Both the position numbers and the translations under genes were made by a program. A stretch of DNA of 64,000 nt from Lentisphaerae bacterium ADurb.Bin242 (lineage in GTDB: Bacteria; Verrucomicrobiota; Lentisphaeria; Victivallales; UBA1829). The notes below the pieces were generated by a model that worked only from the letters and a program-made list of their open reading frames with translations, did no database searches and was not told the origin of the DNA. Below, in pieces: positions 8,478 to 16,493 of this stretch (position 1 is the stretch's first letter; each line of letters begins with the position of its first letter). The stretch is from positions 1 through 64,000 of the forward strand of contig MWCA01000002.1 of NCBI GenBank assembly GCA_002069785.1, given 5' to 3'.

Positions 8478-10142
8478 TTATTTCCCTGCGTCGGAAAGCT
8501 TCTGCTGGATCTGGTTGACCGCCTCGGCAAAACCGGAATACAGCTTTTCCCCGGCCGCTTTGGTCAGAGGAATCTCCCGGGCGTCCGTCCACCGGACCGC
8601 CGGGGGGAAAAGATAGCAGAAAGCTTCCTGGGAACGTCCGTAAGCATCGCTCCGCACCCGGACGACCACCCCGACGAAGGCGCCCTCCTTGGAAATCACA
8701 AAATCGCCGACTTCCGCGGGGAGTTCGCTGCTGTTCCGGATCGCGTTCCGGATGATCAGATAATGGGGCGCGGCGGCATTCAGGCCGAGCGAACAGCGGT
8801 CATCCAGCGGAGCGGTTTCCTTTCCGAAAGTACCGGTCTTGAACAGCGTCAGATTCTGTAATCCCCGTTTCTTGAGTTCGGCAAAGGAGATGGGAATCAG
8901 GGGCTCGCCCCCTTGTTTCCGGAGCGGGATCAGACACACATTCCGCTCTTCGCCCAGAGAAAGGATCGGCCCGGTCAGCGGGACCGCCTCCGTCTCGGAG
9001 GAAAGCAGCCGGTTCCGGTAGGAAAGCTCGACAACCCGGGTGAAGCCGCTGATCGAGCCGTCCAGTCCGGTAATCGAGGCAAAGGACGTGACCAGGAAAT
9101 TCTTCCCGTTGATCTTGACCTCGGGGAGATAAAGCGTTTTTTTCAGGTCGAATGAATTCATGACCCGCTCATTTTTCAAATGATAGGAAAGCTCGTGGAC
9201 GGCCCTGGAATAAGAAGTCCAGGCATCGCTGCGGAGCAGAGCGTCGGCCTTTTGAAGCTGTTCCCGGGTGAAACGCAGATCTTTTTCGCGGGTTTCGACC
9301 GCCTGGCGGGTTTGGGTCAGCATGGCCTGCGAAACGGCCAGATTCTTTCCGGTCAGCGTCAGTTCTTTTCTGGTTTCCTCCAGAGAGCGGTTGGCTGCGT
9401 TCAGATCGCTGCCCGCCCTGGAAAGCATTCCACGGGCATTTTCGAGTTCTGCGGAGAGACGGGAGGCTTCCTGGCGGGCCAGCAGAAGTTCCCTGGAAAG
9501 CTCTTCCGTTCTGGAACGCCTGTCTTGCAGCTCTTTTTCGGTCGTCTGGAGTTTTCCGGAGGTGAAGGAAAGCTTCTGTTCCGCCTGGCGGGCCTGTCCG
9601 GAGACTGCCTGAAGTTCACCGACGGCGGCGTCATAGCGCCCCTGAATATTTTTGACCTCGGTCTCCCGCCGCGCAAGGGCATCCCGCTTCTGCTGAAGCT
9701 CATTTTGCGCGCCGGCCAGCTGCCGTTCAAGCTGAACCGCCTTTTCCTGCATCCGGGCGTATTCCTTCCGGACCTCGCCTATATTTTTCTCCTGTTCCCG
9801 CTGCCGGACGCCGGCCTGTTCAGTCTGCCGGGCAAGACTTTCCTTCAGGACGGCAAGTTCTGCGGCCAGACGCTCTTTTTCACTCTGCGCAACGCCGGTC
9901 CGGGAGGCTTGCTTTGCGAGACTCTCCTTCAGGACGGCAAGCTCCGCGTCCAACTGTTCTTTTTCATCCCGGAGGGCCGCCCGTTTTTTCAGCTCCGTGT
10001 GCATCTTTTCGACGGACACTGTTTCCGCCCTGGAAGCAAACCCGGCAACCGGCTTCGTGGACGGCTGGACGATGCCGTTTGAAAGCGACAGCGCCGACAG
10101 CACCAGAAAATCGCAGATGACAATCAGAATGGAACGATTCAC
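8478..10142 (-). CDS. Membrane-anchored coiled-coil protein
   Basis: A 554-residue protein starting with GTG, overlapping the upstream gene by four bases (GTGA). Residues about 3-22 (SILIVICDFLVLSALSLSNG) are a transmembrane anchor. Residues about 45-310 are a long coiled coil rich in E, K, Q and R with a repeated unit: AAELAVLKESLAKQ recurs around residues 65-115. Residues about 320-545 are a globular domain (KINGKNFLVTSFASITGLDG onward) rich in beta strands, with a late segment VGDFVISKEGAFVGVVV recalling chymotrypsin-fold proteins, but I see no catalytic triad. The single anchor plus a MotA/TolQ-like neighbour recalls MotB/TolR/ExbD partners, though the typical anchor aspartate context is not clear-cut (D11 is present). 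Function unknown. Confidence 0.75.
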   Translation of the reverse strand: MNRSILIVICDFLVLSALSLSNGIVQPSTKPVAGFASRAETVSVEKMHTELKKRAALRDEKEQLDAELAVLKESLAKQASRTGVAQSEKERLAAELAVLKESLARQTEQAGVRQREQEKNIGEVRKEYARMQEKAVQLERQLAGAQNELQQKRDALARRETEVKNIQGRYDAAVGELQAVSGQARQAEQKLSFTSGKLQTTEKELQDRRSRTEELSRELLLARQEASRLSAELENARGMLSRAGSDLNAANRSLEETRKELTLTGKNLAVSQAMLTQTRQAVETREKDLRFTREQLQKADALLRSDAWTSYSRAVHELSYHLKNERVMNSFDLKKTLYLPEVKINGKNFLVTSFASITGLDGSISGFTRVVELSYRNRLLSSETEAVPLTGPILSLGEERNVCLIPLRKQGGEPLIPISFAELKKRGLQNLTLFKTGTFGKETAPLDDRCSLGLNAAAPHYLIIRNAIRNSSELPAEVGDFVISKEGAFVGVVVRVRSDAYGRSQEAFCYLFPPAVRWTDAREIPLTKAAGEKLYSGFAEAVNQIQQKLSDAGK

Positions 10143-10699
10143 TTTCCGGCCTCTTTGGTTTGTCCGGCGGATGCCGCTTCAAGCATCCCGAACAATTTCT
10201 GTTTGAGCGGATACTGGAGGGAAAGTCTCAAAATCACGCTGAAAAGGATTCCGACCAGCGTGGAGGAATAGGCAATCAGGCGGCTGATCTGCGGATTGAA
10301 GGCCATCACGATGAAGGAAGAGACCGTCCCGAAAAGCCCGAAATACAGCGGCAGGTCGAGGAACAGATCGGCATTCTCCACTTTTTTCAGGCGGATGGCG
10401 ACAGCCTCCCTGCTGCGGATCAGATCGGTATAAACCAGCAGCGCGGTCAGAAAAGCAAAAATCTGGAGCGTCATCACGAACAGCAGAATCAGGAAGGACA
10501 GGCGGGCGGCCATTTGCCCGGCGGCAGCCACGGCGGCGGTTTGTTCCGCCACTGTCACGGCGGGAGAAGCGGTTCCCCCGTAAAAAAGGTCTTTAAAAGC
10601 GGGAAAACGGAAATAGCAATAGGTCATCCCGAGAACGAAGAGCGCTCCGGCTCCTATGTAAAGACAGCCAAGCAACACCCATTTCAATCCTTTATTCAT
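10139..10699 (-). CDS. MotA/TolQ/ExbB-like inner membrane protein (tentative)
   Basis: A 186-residue integral membrane protein with probably four transmembrane segments: about residues 7-28, 68-92, 112-132 and 138-160. The segment LYFGLFGTVSSFIVMAF resembles the conserved glycine-rich helix of MotA/TolQ/ExbB ion-channel proteins, but the protein is shorter than typical TolQ and the match is weak. It is the first gene of the set and overlaps the next (coiled-coil protein) by four bases, so the two are translationally coupled. A plausible reading is a stator-like pair spanning the inner membrane; an unrelated structural membrane protein is the alternative. Confidence 0.55.
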   Translation of the reverse strand: MNKGLKWVLLGCLYIGAGALFVLGMTYCYFRFPAFKDLFYGGTASPAVTVAEQTAAVAAAGQMAARLSFLILLFVMTLQIFAFLTALLVYTDLIRSREAVAIRLKKVENADLFLDLPLYFGLFGTVSSFIVMAFNPQISRLIAYSSTLVGILFSVILRLSLQYPLKQKLFGMLEAASAGQTKEAGK

Positions 10700-11347
10700 A
10701 ATTCAAACCTTTCTCTTTTCCGAATGTGCGATATTTCAGGCCCCTGAAAAGTCCCCCTTTTGGAATTTAATAAAAACTATATCTCTTTTCCGTTTTTTCC
10801 AGCCGGAAAAATTAAAATCGGGCTTTTTTTTGCAAAATTTCCCGGTTTTTCCCCGGTTTCCGGCGAAATGTTGAGAAAACAAGAGAAACAGACCTCACGA
10901 ACCGGAGAAAAGTTCCCGCTGAATCAGGAAGAGGACCCGTGCCGGTGATTCGAGCTCCGGATCCGTTTGGTCGAACTGACCTTGAAATGTTTCGGCTTTT
11001 CATTGATCCGGCCTCTGAAAACCATTTTCGGAGACAACGACCGTTTCCCGGGGCCGCTTTTATTGGAACTGTCTTTCTGCATGCAAACCTTTTTCTGCCG
11101 GTTGTCCCGGCATGATTCAACTTATCTGACAAACGGGCAGAGCATTCCGCACCTGAACCGTATATCTATTATTATATTCCCGAATTCTGAATTTTTCAAC
11201 CGTCTCAAACACATTTCGTCCTTTTTCCCGCCCTCATTTCAAAAAATTCCCGCATTTTTTTCAAAAAGGGACTTGCTTTTTCGGAAATATAGGTTATTCT
11301 TATTTAGGAAAAGAAACTATCAACCGTTTTTTCGGAGGAATGGAAGT
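10700..11347. other. Long intergenic region, no gene seen
   Basis: About 650 bases lie between the divergent envelope cluster and the Fur-type gene. It has A/T-rich blocks at 10750-10860 and 11160-11340 and several short CCGG-containing inverted repeats. The only site I can place is the promoter at 11273-11300. A 106-codon minus-strand frame (10812-11132) has no ribosome binding site and an unlikely composition. A small RNA cannot be excluded. Confidence 0.5.
11273..11300 (+). promoter_or_regulatory. Promoter of the Fur-type regulator
   Basis: TTGCTT (11273-11278) and TATTCT (11295-11300) are 16 bases apart. The start point would lie near 11307, with GGAGG at 11334-11338 before the ATG at 11348. 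The A/T-rich sequence over the -10 is a possible site for autoregulation, but no clean Fur or PerR box is visible. Confidence 0.5.
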
Positions 11348-11803
11348 ATGACGGCGAAACAGCGTGAAGATGCTTTTTACGCGCTTTGCAAGGCGAAAGG
11401 ATGGAAATGCACCATCCAGCGCCGGGCCGTTTTCAATTTCATCGCGGAAAATATGAAACATCCTTCGGTGGAAGAGGTCTGCGCGGCGGTCCGCAAGACG
11501 GTCCCCAATATCTCCACGGACAGCGTTTACCGGATACTCAACGATTTTGCGGCGGCCGGTGTCCTGCTGCGCCTGGAGGGCTGCGGAAAGAGCCATTTCG
11601 ATCCGAACACCGCGGAACACGACCATTTCTACTGTCTCCGCTGCGGCCATGTATACGACCTGAGCGGAGAAGGCCGTTCCGTTCCGAAAGATCGGTACGC
11701 GGCGTTCGGAGAAGTCCAATTCTGTGAAGTCCGCGTCACGGGGACCTGTAGAAACTGTCTTGAAAATCCGAAAATAAAAGCGAAAAGAATACAAAGCCTT
11801 TGA
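11348..11803 (+). CDS. Fur/PerR family metal-dependent regulator
   Basis: A 151-residue Fur-family protein. The N-terminal winged helix (residues about 10-85) includes HPSVEEVCAAVRKTVPNIS and TDSVYRILNDFAAAGVLLRL. The dimerisation domain has the regulatory-metal region HDHFYCLRCGHVYD and a second C-x2-C pair (CRNC) near the end, the two CXXC pairs of the structural zinc site. The longer upstream frame is rejected since it lacks the fold; GGAGG precedes this ATG. Rubrerythrin follows 58 bases later on the same strand, so a peroxide-sensing (PerR-like) role is likely. Whether it responds to peroxide, iron or zinc cannot be settled from sequence. Confidence 0.9.
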   Translation: MTAKQREDAFYALCKAKGWKCTIQRRAVFNFIAENMKHPSVEEVCAAVRKTVPNISTDSVYRILNDFAAAGVLLRLEGCGKSHFDPNTAEHDHFYCLRCGHVYDLSGEGRSVPKDRYAAFGEVQFCEVRVTGTCRNCLENPKIKAKRIQSL

Positions 11804-11861
11804 AACCCAAAACCGGCGTGGAAAGAGATTTCTCCGCCAAGAACAAGAAGGAGAACGAAAA

Positions 11862-12398
11862 ATGGAACTGTCACCGGACTCGAAAACCGCAAAAAATCTG
11901 GCGTATGCTTTCGCAGGCGAATCCCAGGCGCGCAACAAGTACACCTACTTCGCCGGCGTGGCCCGCAAGGAAGGCTTCGAGCAGATCGCGGCCTTTTTCG
12001 AAGCGACCGCCAACAATGAGAAGGAACATGCGAAACTCTGGTTCAAAGCCCTCAACGGGATCGGCGACACGGCCGCCAACCTCAAAGCGGCCGCAGCCGG
12101 CGAACACGAGGAATGGACCAGCATGTACAAGAACTTCGCCGAGGAAGCCAAGGCGGAGGGATACGAGGAAATCGCGCGTCTTTTCGAACGCGTCCTCCAG
12201 ATCGAAAAACGCCATGAGGAACGCTATCGCAAGCTCCTCGCCAATGTGGAAAAGGGCGAAGTCTTCGTGAAGACCGGCGAAAACCGCTGGGAGTGTAGGA
12301 ACTGCGGGCACGTCCACATCGGGGAAAAGGCTCCGGAGACCTGCCCGACATGCAAGCATCCCAGGGCCTTTTTTGAGGTCGAAGCCTTCAATTACTGA
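11862..12398 (+). CDS. rbr: Rubrerythrin
   Basis: A 178-residue non-haem iron protein that reduces hydrogen peroxide in the cytoplasm of anaerobes. The N-terminal ferritin-like four-helix bundle carries the di-iron ligands in GESQARNKY, NNEKEHAK and the helix with LQIEKRHEERY. The C-terminal rubredoxin domain binds one iron through CRNCGH and CPTCKHP. Length and domain order are the usual ones. AGAAGGAG lies before the ATG. It is downstream of the Fur/PerR-type gene and is followed by a strong terminator, so the two probably form one oxidative-stress unit. Confidence 0.96.
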   Translation: MELSPDSKTAKNLAYAFAGESQARNKYTYFAGVARKEGFEQIAAFFEATANNEKEHAKLWFKALNGIGDTAANLKAAAAGEHEEWTSMYKNFAEEAKAEGYEEIARLFERVLQIEKRHEERYRKLLANVEKGEVFVKTGENRWECRNCGHVHIGEKAPETCPTCKHPRAFFEVEAFNY

Positions 12399-12419
12399 TT
12401 TCGATCAGCCGTTTCCATC

Positions 12420-12465
12420 AACGTTCCGGAAAAAGTCCTTCGGGGCTTTTCCCGGAACGTTTTTC
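12420..12465 (+). terminator. Rho-independent terminator after rubrerythrin
   Basis: AACGTTCCGG (12420-12429) pairs with CCGGAACGTT (12452-12461), extended inward by the GTCC/GGGC region around a TTCG tetraloop (12439-12442) and followed by a T run at 12460-12464. This is a strong intrinsic terminator. Confidence 0.9.
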
Positions 12466-12513
12466 ATCCCGGGATCCTCTCCGAAAATATTCGGATTTTT
12501 AGCCGGGAAAAAG

Positions 12514-12541
12514 TTGTTTTTTCCGGATATGGACTTATAGT
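12514..12541 (+). promoter_or_regulatory. Promoter of the dehydrogenase gene 12602
   Basis: TTGTTT (12514-12519) and TATAGT (12536-12541) are 16 bases apart. Transcription would begin near 12548, which argues against an ATG at 12548 and for the ATG at 12602. A CCGAA/TTCGG inverted repeat at 12481-12494 lies upstream and might be a regulator site. Confidence 0.55.
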
Positions 12542-12601
12542 TTCATTATGTACAAAACCCAGTTGATTTCAGGAAAACAGAATGCAGGGAGGCCATTTCA
12601 A

Positions 12602-13618
12602 ATGAAGGCGGCGGTCATGTTGGATAAAGGTAAATTGGAAATCCGGGATGTACCGGACATCAAGCCGGGGCCGTACGAATGCCTTTGCCGGAATCTGTAT
12701 GCGACAACCTGTACTGGTACCGATATGAAACTTCTCTGGAATAAACTGCCGGCGAGAGATGTGAAATATCCGTCCATCCTCGGACATGAAACGGTTGGAA
12801 TTGTGCTCGAAACCGGCCGGGGTGTCCGGAACTTCAAGATCGGAGACATGGTGTTGCGTCCGGTGTACGGTTATCCCGGAACCGTCGTGAACGGATTTGC
12901 CAACGAATTCGGCGGTTTTTCCGAATACGGCCTCGTCACAGACCGTCTGTCCGCATTAGAGGACGGATTTCCCCTGTCCGCCTCAGAAGCAAGTTATTCC
13001 CGTTTCCAGCTCAAGCTCCCGGACTCCTGGTGCACCGTCCCGGAAAGCGTTCTTCTGATCACCCTGAAAGAAACTTTCAGTTGGGTCCGTCGTTTCGGCT
13101 CGTTTTACGGAAAGAACATAGCTGTTATCGGAGTGGGTGCGGTCGGAATGTTCATCCTCAAATTCGCCTCGCTTTCCGCTCCCCGGAAATTGATCGCCTT
13201 TGCCTCCGGCAAAAGCGGGGAGGAGCGGGCGCTCCACTGCGGTGCGGATGAATTGCGCGTGCTGCCGTCGGAAGGCTCTTCTTCCCCGGATAAATTCGAC
13301 TTCATTCTGGACGCGGCCGGGATGCTGGACCGGATTGACTTTCTTGCCCGGGAAATGCTCTGTGAAGGCGGCACCATCGGAATCTACGCCGTGAGCGGTG
13401 TTCCTGAAACACGATATGTTTCATCCGGTTTCTGTCTGGACCGGAGGGGTCCGGACGAGTCGAATCCGCTGATTCACGAGACTTCCATCCGAATGGTGGA
13501 ACGGGGAACCATTTCACTGAAGGATTTCGCATCCTCCTTCTTCCCCTTTGCGGAAATGCCGCACGCGTTTGACCTGATCGCGCAGAAAAAAGAGTTCAAA
13601 CCATTATTCCGTTTCTGA
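12602..13618 (+). CDS. Medium-chain (zinc-type) alcohol/polyol dehydrogenase
   Basis: A 338-residue member of the medium-chain dehydrogenase family acting in the cytoplasm. The N-terminal GroES-like domain contains YATTCTGTDMKLLW and the catalytic-site region ILGHETVGIVLE. The Rossmann domain has NIAVIGVGAVGMFILKFA (G-x-G-x-x-G) around residues 175-195. It lacks an obvious four-cysteine structural zinc loop, as in several glucose/threonine-dehydrogenase relatives. GGGAGG lies nine bases before the chosen ATG. It stands alone after its own promoter and converges on the xylose operon. The substrate is unknown; a sugar or polyol is likely from context. Confidence 0.82.
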   Translation: MKAAVMLDKGKLEIRDVPDIKPGPYECLCRNLYATTCTGTDMKLLWNKLPARDVKYPSILGHETVGIVLETGRGVRNFKIGDMVLRPVYGYPGTVVNGFANEFGGFSEYGLVTDRLSALEDGFPLSASEASYSRFQLKLPDSWCTVPESVLLITLKETFSWVRRFGSFYGKNIAVIGVGAVGMFILKFASLSAPRKLIAFASGKSGEERALHCGADELRVLPSEGSSSPDKFDFILDAAGMLDRIDFLAREMLCEGGTIGIYAVSGVPETRYVSSGFCLDRRGPDESNPLIHETSIRMVERGTISLKDFASSFFPFAEMPHAFDLIAQKKEFKPLFRF

Positions 13619-13701
13619 AACTCCCGGCAAAAGGCATGAATCCTTCCAGTCATCCGTGCGGATGAAAAGCCGCCGGAAGACACCGTCGGATTCTGCCTGT
13701 T

Positions 13702-15243
13702 TTACCGGTCGGCCGACCCGGTACCGAAAGAGTTTTCCAATGCTTCGAAATCTTTCAGGAGTTTTCCGTAGATTTGCGCACAAGCCGGGTCCGGAGCAAT
13801 GGATTCCTCCGGGGCGGAGAACATTCCGGACAACGTTTCAAACGGAATGCCGGATACGGCGTGAACCGCCCGCATGGCTGCCCCGAGCCCGGCGGAGTCC
13901 GTGACGGAAATGGTTTCGATCCGCGCCTGAAATACATCCGCGAGGATTCGGCGGAAACCGGACGATTTCGAAGCGCCTCCCGTCAGGCGGATGCGGGAAA
14001 CTTCTTCCCCCATCCACTCGGAATGAAGGCGCAAGCTCAGCGCCTGGGATTCGAGGATGGCGCGGATTTCCTCCGCGGGCGAGGCATCGGAATAGTTGCG
14101 TTTTACGCACGGATTCAATACGAGCGGCGTGCTTTCCGGTTCGAAATAGGGGAGTATGAGCTTGCCGTGGTTGCCGGGGACAGTCTGAAGCAGGGCGTCC
14201 CGGTCGAAGAAGGAACGGTCCACGCCCGTCCGCTCCCGGATTTTCTCGCGCGCCAGCGAACCGTTCGTGAAACAGATCAGGCTCATGAACCCACCGGAGG
14301 GACTGCCGAAGACATGTCCGTATCCTTTCGGATCGGTTTTAAAAGTCCGCATCGGAGCGAAAAGGGTGTCGCTGGTGCCGAGGCTGATTCCGAGGATTCC
14401 AGGATTCGATGCGCCGATTCCGACAAGACTGTTCGGATTGTCGCCGGACCATACCGCAACCGGAATTCCGGGCGTGAATCCGAACTTTCCGAAGAAAGGA
14501 GCCAGCCTGCCGGCAATGGTATTGGACGACCGGACCGGCGGAAGTTTTTCCAGAAGTCCGGGTGCGGTAAAATCTACGATCTCGGGGTCCCATACCAGTG
14601 TTTTCAAGTTCAAAAGGTTCATTCCGGCGCCATCGCCGAAGTCGATCGGGGCATGGCTGCCGCAAAGAATGGAACAGAGGAACGAGCTGACCAGATGAAT
14701 GCGGAAGGTTTTCCTGTACGCCTCCGGATTTTCCTTTGCAAATTTGCGGATCTGCGGTCCGGTAAAACGTTCGATCGCAGGACTTCCCGTTTCACTCTGC
14801 ATCCTGGTTCCGAAATGTTCGTCCAGTTCACGGCACTCCGTCGCGGTCGAGCGATCCATCCAGATCGGCGAAACCGGACGCGCCAGCAGCGGGCGGAGCT
14901 GTTCGGCCAGCGTTTTTTCATGGGCGAGCATGGGAAATTCCGAGTTCAGATACACTGAACCGTGCTGCTGTCCCGAACCGGAAATCCCGGCAACTTTGTT
15001 GAGAGGAACGCCGGTGCCCTTCAAACGGAGAAACGCCAATTCGAGCGCCTCGGCCCATAGGATCGGATCGGCCTGTTTCACGAGCGGGTCGGCGGAGGGA
15101 ATGAACCCGTTCGGAGCGCCGTAGTGCGGAAGATCGCGGCCGTAGTTCACCGAACTTTCGGCGGCGATTCCGCCGTTCTCCGTGTCGATCACGATGCACT
15201 TGAGGCTCTGCGTGCCGGCGTCGATTCCGAGATAGAGAGGCAT
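13702..15243 (-). CDS. xylB: Xylulokinase (FGGY carbohydrate kinase)
   Basis: A 513-residue sugar kinase that phosphorylates D-xylulose to xylulose 5-phosphate with ATP. The N-terminal YLGIDAGTQSLKCIVID is the phosphate-binding motif. ISGSGQQHGSVYL is the FGGY substrate region with the Q-Q-H typical of xylulokinases. SLGTSDTLFAP and RLTGGASKSSGFRRILADVF are the C-terminal ATPase motifs. Length is normal. The ATG at 15243 is chosen because the ATPase motif begins directly after it; upstream in-frame sequence is xylA in another frame. The gene follows xylA by 13 bases on the same strand, the classic xylAB order. The divergent AraC regulator at 16494 is its likely activator. Confidence 0.92.
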   Translation of the reverse strand: MPLYLGIDAGTQSLKCIVIDTENGGIAAESSVNYGRDLPHYGAPNGFIPSADPLVKQADPILWAEALELAFLRLKGTGVPLNKVAGISGSGQQHGSVYLNSEFPMLAHEKTLAEQLRPLLARPVSPIWMDRSTATECRELDEHFGTRMQSETGSPAIERFTGPQIRKFAKENPEAYRKTFRIHLVSSFLCSILCGSHAPIDFGDGAGMNLLNLKTLVWDPEIVDFTAPGLLEKLPPVRSSNTIAGRLAPFFGKFGFTPGIPVAVWSGDNPNSLVGIGASNPGILGISLGTSDTLFAPMRTFKTDPKGYGHVFGSPSGGFMSLICFTNGSLAREKIRERTGVDRSFFDRDALLQTVPGNHGKLILPYFEPESTPLVLNPCVKRNYSDASPAEEIRAILESQALSLRLHSEWMGEEVSRIRLTGGASKSSGFRRILADVFQARIETISVTDSAGLGAAMRAVHAVSGIPFETLSGMFSAPEESIAPDPACAQIYGKLLKDFEALENSFGTGSADR

Positions 15244-15256
15244 CTTCGAGTCCTCC

Positions 15257-16351
15257 TTACAGGGCGCACATTTCGCGGATGCTTTGGAGGTCGGCGGCGG
15301 AGGGAGAGATTCCCTTTTCCGGGGTCTTGATCCGGGCGGCGAGCCGGAGCGCGATGTCCAATGCTTCGGAGCAGTTGCGGATGAACTGACGCCGGGACTC
15401 ATGCGGATCGCCGGGCGTTCCTTCGGCGCGGAGCATGTGACAGTCGAACTCGACCACGCCTTTCCAGCCGAGGTCCTGGAGCGCTTTGAACAGGAAGACG
15501 GTCTCCTTGAGTCCTTCCGGTCCGATGAGCGGCGGAAAATCGTTGTCGAACTGCGCCTTGATCTGGGAACCGAAATGAAGGAATTTGAGTTTGTTCAGGG
15601 AGCAGAGATAAGCAACCGTCATGACGGCATTCATCAGACACATGCTTTCGTGCTGGAGAAGTTCCGGGTTGACGCCCCAGAAATCCTTCTCCCTGAGCTT
15701 GCCGAGAATGAAGCCGACGGCGTGTCCGCTGGTCGGCAGGAACATGTGTCCGCGGGGTTCATTGGGTTTGGGTTCGACCGTGGCGCCGAGATAATTGGCC
15801 ATTCCGTTGGCGCGGATGTAGCCGGTCACATGGTTGAGGCCGTCCGCCAGCCATTCATAGACCTTGTTCCATTCCGTGACGACCGGCACCTCGAAGCCGT
15901 CGCGTGCAACCCAGTATACATAATATTTCGCCCCGAAGAACTGCCCGATGCGGAGAGTCCGTTCCACTTTCTTCGCCGCCAGCGCGCGGATGACCGGCTC
16001 CGGATTGCAGAGGCCGCCGTCACGGAACATCGGATGTCCATGAAGGTTGCAAATGGAGGCATTGACTTCCACTCCGGCCTCGTCCAGAATTTCCTTGAGG
16101 ATGCGGAGTTTCCGGTAGACGGGACTTTTCGGATCGAGATCGTCTTCGGGCGCATCCGGGTTCCATGGAACGAGGTCGTCGTCATGGTAGCTGGTAGCTT
16201 CGATCAGGCCTTCCTTCCGGGCGGAAGCGATGATTTTCGCAATCCCGGCCGAATCAAGTTTTTCCATGACGGGTCCGCCGAAAGGATCGCTCAGGGGGTT
16301 GCCGACGCACCAGAAGGGCATCGAACGCAGGGTAACGCAGGATGTAGACAT
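15257..16351 (-). CDS. xylA: Xylose isomerase
   Basis: A 364-residue TIM-barrel isomerase converting D-xylose to D-xylulose with divalent metals. The metal/substrate motif VEPKPNEPRGHMFLPTSGHA (about residues 190-210) matches class I xylose isomerases, and ELLQHESMCLMN and GVVEFDCHMLRAEG supply later metal-binding positions. It is slightly shorter than most (about 385-440). GGAGG lies before the ATG at 16351. It heads the xylAB operon. The -10 (TATATT at 16429-16434) lacks a good -35, and paired ATCACCA repeats lie just upstream, which points to activation by the divergent AraC protein. Another aldose isomerase activity is possible. Confidence 0.88.
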   Translation of the reverse strand: MSTSCVTLRSMPFWCVGNPLSDPFGGPVMEKLDSAGIAKIIASARKEGLIEATSYHDDDLVPWNPDAPEDDLDPKSPVYRKLRILKEILDEAGVEVNASICNLHGHPMFRDGGLCNPEPVIRALAAKKVERTLRIGQFFGAKYYVYWVARDGFEVPVVTEWNKVYEWLADGLNHVTGYIRANGMANYLGATVEPKPNEPRGHMFLPTSGHAVGFILGKLREKDFWGVNPELLQHESMCLMNAVMTVAYLCSLNKLKFLHFGSQIKAQFDNDFPPLIGPEGLKETVFLFKALQDLGWKGVVEFDCHMLRAEGTPGDPHESRRQFIRNCSEALDIALRLAARIKTPEKGISPSAADLQSIREMCAL

Positions 16352-16428
16352 GTCATGCCTCCGATTGTTTGAGAAAAATCCGGAATTGCCGTCTCCTTGT
16401 CCGGAATCTTTCCTTTTTTCAGGTGGTA

Positions 16429-16434
16429 AATATA
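16429..16434 (-). promoter_or_regulatory. -10 element of the xylAB promoter
   Basis: TATATT on the minus strand. No good -35 hexamer lies 16-18 bases upstream (that window ends near 16457), and the first AraC-type repeat begins at 16464, about six bases upstream of the -35 position. This is the arrangement expected for an activator-dependent promoter. Confidence 0.5.
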
Positions 16435-16455
16435 GACGTTTTTTTTCAGGAAACC

Positions 16456-16484
16456 TTGACAAAATCACCAAAAAAGGGTAATTT
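16456..16484 (+). promoter_or_regulatory. Promoter of the AraC regulator at 16494
   Basis: TTGACA (16456-16461) and TAATTT (16479-16484) are 17 bases apart. The predicted start point, near 16491, is only about three bases before the ATG at 16494, so the message would be nearly leaderless; no ribosome binding site is visible in the sequence between. Confidence 0.6.
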
Positions 16485-16491
16485 ATCACCA
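16464..16491. promoter_or_regulatory. Paired ATCACCA repeats, likely AraC-type operator
   Basis: Two direct repeats ATCACCA at 16464-16470 and 16485-16491 are spaced 21 bases start to start, two helical turns, as is usual for AraC-family half-sites. They lie beside the xylA -35 position and overlap the regulator's own promoter and start point, so one bound dimer could activate xylAB and repress its own gene. Confidence 0.6.
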
Positions 16492-16493
16492 TT

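Noticed and set aside
10812-11132. 106-codon minus-strand frame in the long intergenic region
   Set aside because: Arginine- and serine-rich translation, no ribosome binding site, no similarity to a known fold.
12548-12601. Upstream start for the dehydrogenase (MYKTQ...)
   Set aside because: The predicted transcript starts at about 12548, and the GGGAGG before 12602 together with the family N-terminus support the later start.
13650-13665. TCATCCGTGCGGATGA hairpin between convergent genes
   Set aside because: Only a six-base-pair stem with no T run on either side; too weak to call a terminator.
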